64,000 bases of DNA. Source: Bacteroidota bacterium (GTDB lineage Bacteria; Bacteroidota; Bacteroidia; Flavobacteriales; Weeksellaceae). Every line of letters begins with the position of its first letter. Within the stretch, counting starts at the first letter, position 1. The stretch is from positions 62,001-126,000 of the forward strand of contig JAEWIE010000041.1 of NCBI GenBank assembly GCA_023387375.1, read 5' to 3'. Under the pieces are notes generated by a model. The model ran no database searches, was not told the origin of the DNA, and saw only the letters and a list, made by a program, of their open reading frames with translations. This document shows positions 63,697-64,000 of this stretch, piece by piece. The translations under genes and the position numbers were made by a program.

Positions 63697-64000
63697 TTAC
63701 ATGTGAATTGCAATTTTACCCGTCGCATCAAGGGCAGCTTCTTTAATGGCTTCCGCGTAGGATGGGTGCGCATGAGACATTCTTGCGATGTCTTCTGCAC
63801 TTGCTCTAAACTCCATGGCTGTCACTGCCGCCGCGATCATATCCGCAGCTCTTGCACCCACCATATGAACGCCTAATACTTCGTCAGTCTCTTCGTCGGC
63901 AAGGATTTTAATAAATCCATCAATATCTCCAGAAGCTCTACTTCTACCAAGGGCTCTCATCGGGAAATTTCCTACTTTCACTTTACGGCCTTCCTCTTGA
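63697..64000 (-). CDS. lpdA: Dihydrolipoyl dehydrogenase (E3), C-terminal part (cut by window edge)
   Basis: The frame is open to the window end. It encodes the E3 interface domain: KVGNFPMRALGRSRAS, GFIKILADEETDEVLGVHMVG, ADMIAAAVTAMEF and the active-site base motif MSHAHPSYAEAIKEAAL (His-x4-Glu). E3 reoxidises lipoyl groups of 2-oxo-acid dehydrogenase and glycine-cleavage complexes. The N-terminal FAD- and NAD-binding domains lie outside the window. Confidence 0.95.
   Translation of the reverse strand, partial: QEEGRKVKVGNFPMRALGRSRASGDIDGFIKILADEETDEVLGVHMVGARAADMIAAAVTAMEFRASAEDIARMSHAHPSYAEAIKEAALDATGKIAIHM

Overview
The window is chromosomal DNA from a member of the Bacteroidota, most likely a flavobacterium of the Weeksellaceae type. 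The base composition is AT-rich. Promoters follow the Bacteroidota pattern (TTTG, about 20 nt, TAnnTTTG) and Shine-Dalgarno sequences are weak. Exported proteins often end their signal peptide in -FAQ, -YGQ or -SAQ. Bacteroidota-specific families are common (DUF4230, DUF4268, an ATP synthase a subunit with a long N-terminal domain, an SDR-type threonine dehydrogenase). I cannot name the genus. I saw no tRNA, rRNA, insertion sequence, prophage or CRISPR array. Nearly all of it reads as vertically inherited housekeeping DNA with small clusters.

Layout. 1-7.6 kb: the 3' end of an alcohol dehydrogenase gene, an SGNH hydrolase, a DEAD-box-type helicase with a terminator-like leader hairpin, threonine dehydrogenase, gamma-glutamyltransferase, a diacylglycerol-kinase-family gene broken by two in-frame stops, and a DUF3298 lipoprotein. 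7.7-17 kb: gyrB, lysS, pabA, lipB, a 2-oxo-acid dehydrogenase E2, an acetyltransferase and the rpsF-rpsR-rplI operon. 17-24 kb: DNA polymerase III delta-prime, an outer-membrane protein gene abutting lptC, anmK, an SRPBCC protein, a NUDIX protein and murF. 24-34 kb: a split ATP synthase operon (a, c, b, delta, alpha, gamma; beta and epsilon are absent), ffh, phoH, a SAM hydrolase, hemJ and a DUF4268 protein.

34-39 kb is an assimilatory sulfate module: an Rrf2 regulator, APS reductase (cysH), ATP sulfurylase (cysD, cysN) and a TSUP permease fused to a degenerate siroheme-synthase-like domain. 39-53 kb: kbl, dacB, priA, proline dehydrogenase, aroB, an OmpA-like barrel gene behind a sigma-54-like promoter, purF, purC, and a DUF3307-SatD pair preceded by a large palindrome. 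53-59 kb: acyl-CoA dehydrogenase, a MazG-like protein, a thioredoxin-like protein and a DUF4230 protein, then a full cyanophycin locus: cphA divergent from cyanophycinase and an isoaspartyl peptidase. 59-64 kb: a YtxH-like stress protein, hisS, an HRDC protein and a short SSB, a zinc-finger protein, a CvfB-like protein and the 3' end of lpdA.

The points most worth a second look are the SatD-DUF3307 pair (cyclase-like motifs, a helix-turn-helix and a membrane partner), the cyanophycin locus, the CysG-like/TSUP fusion, the double-nonsense kinase gene, and several promoters whose -7 box lies only 4-5 nt from the start codon, which predicts leaderless mRNAs.
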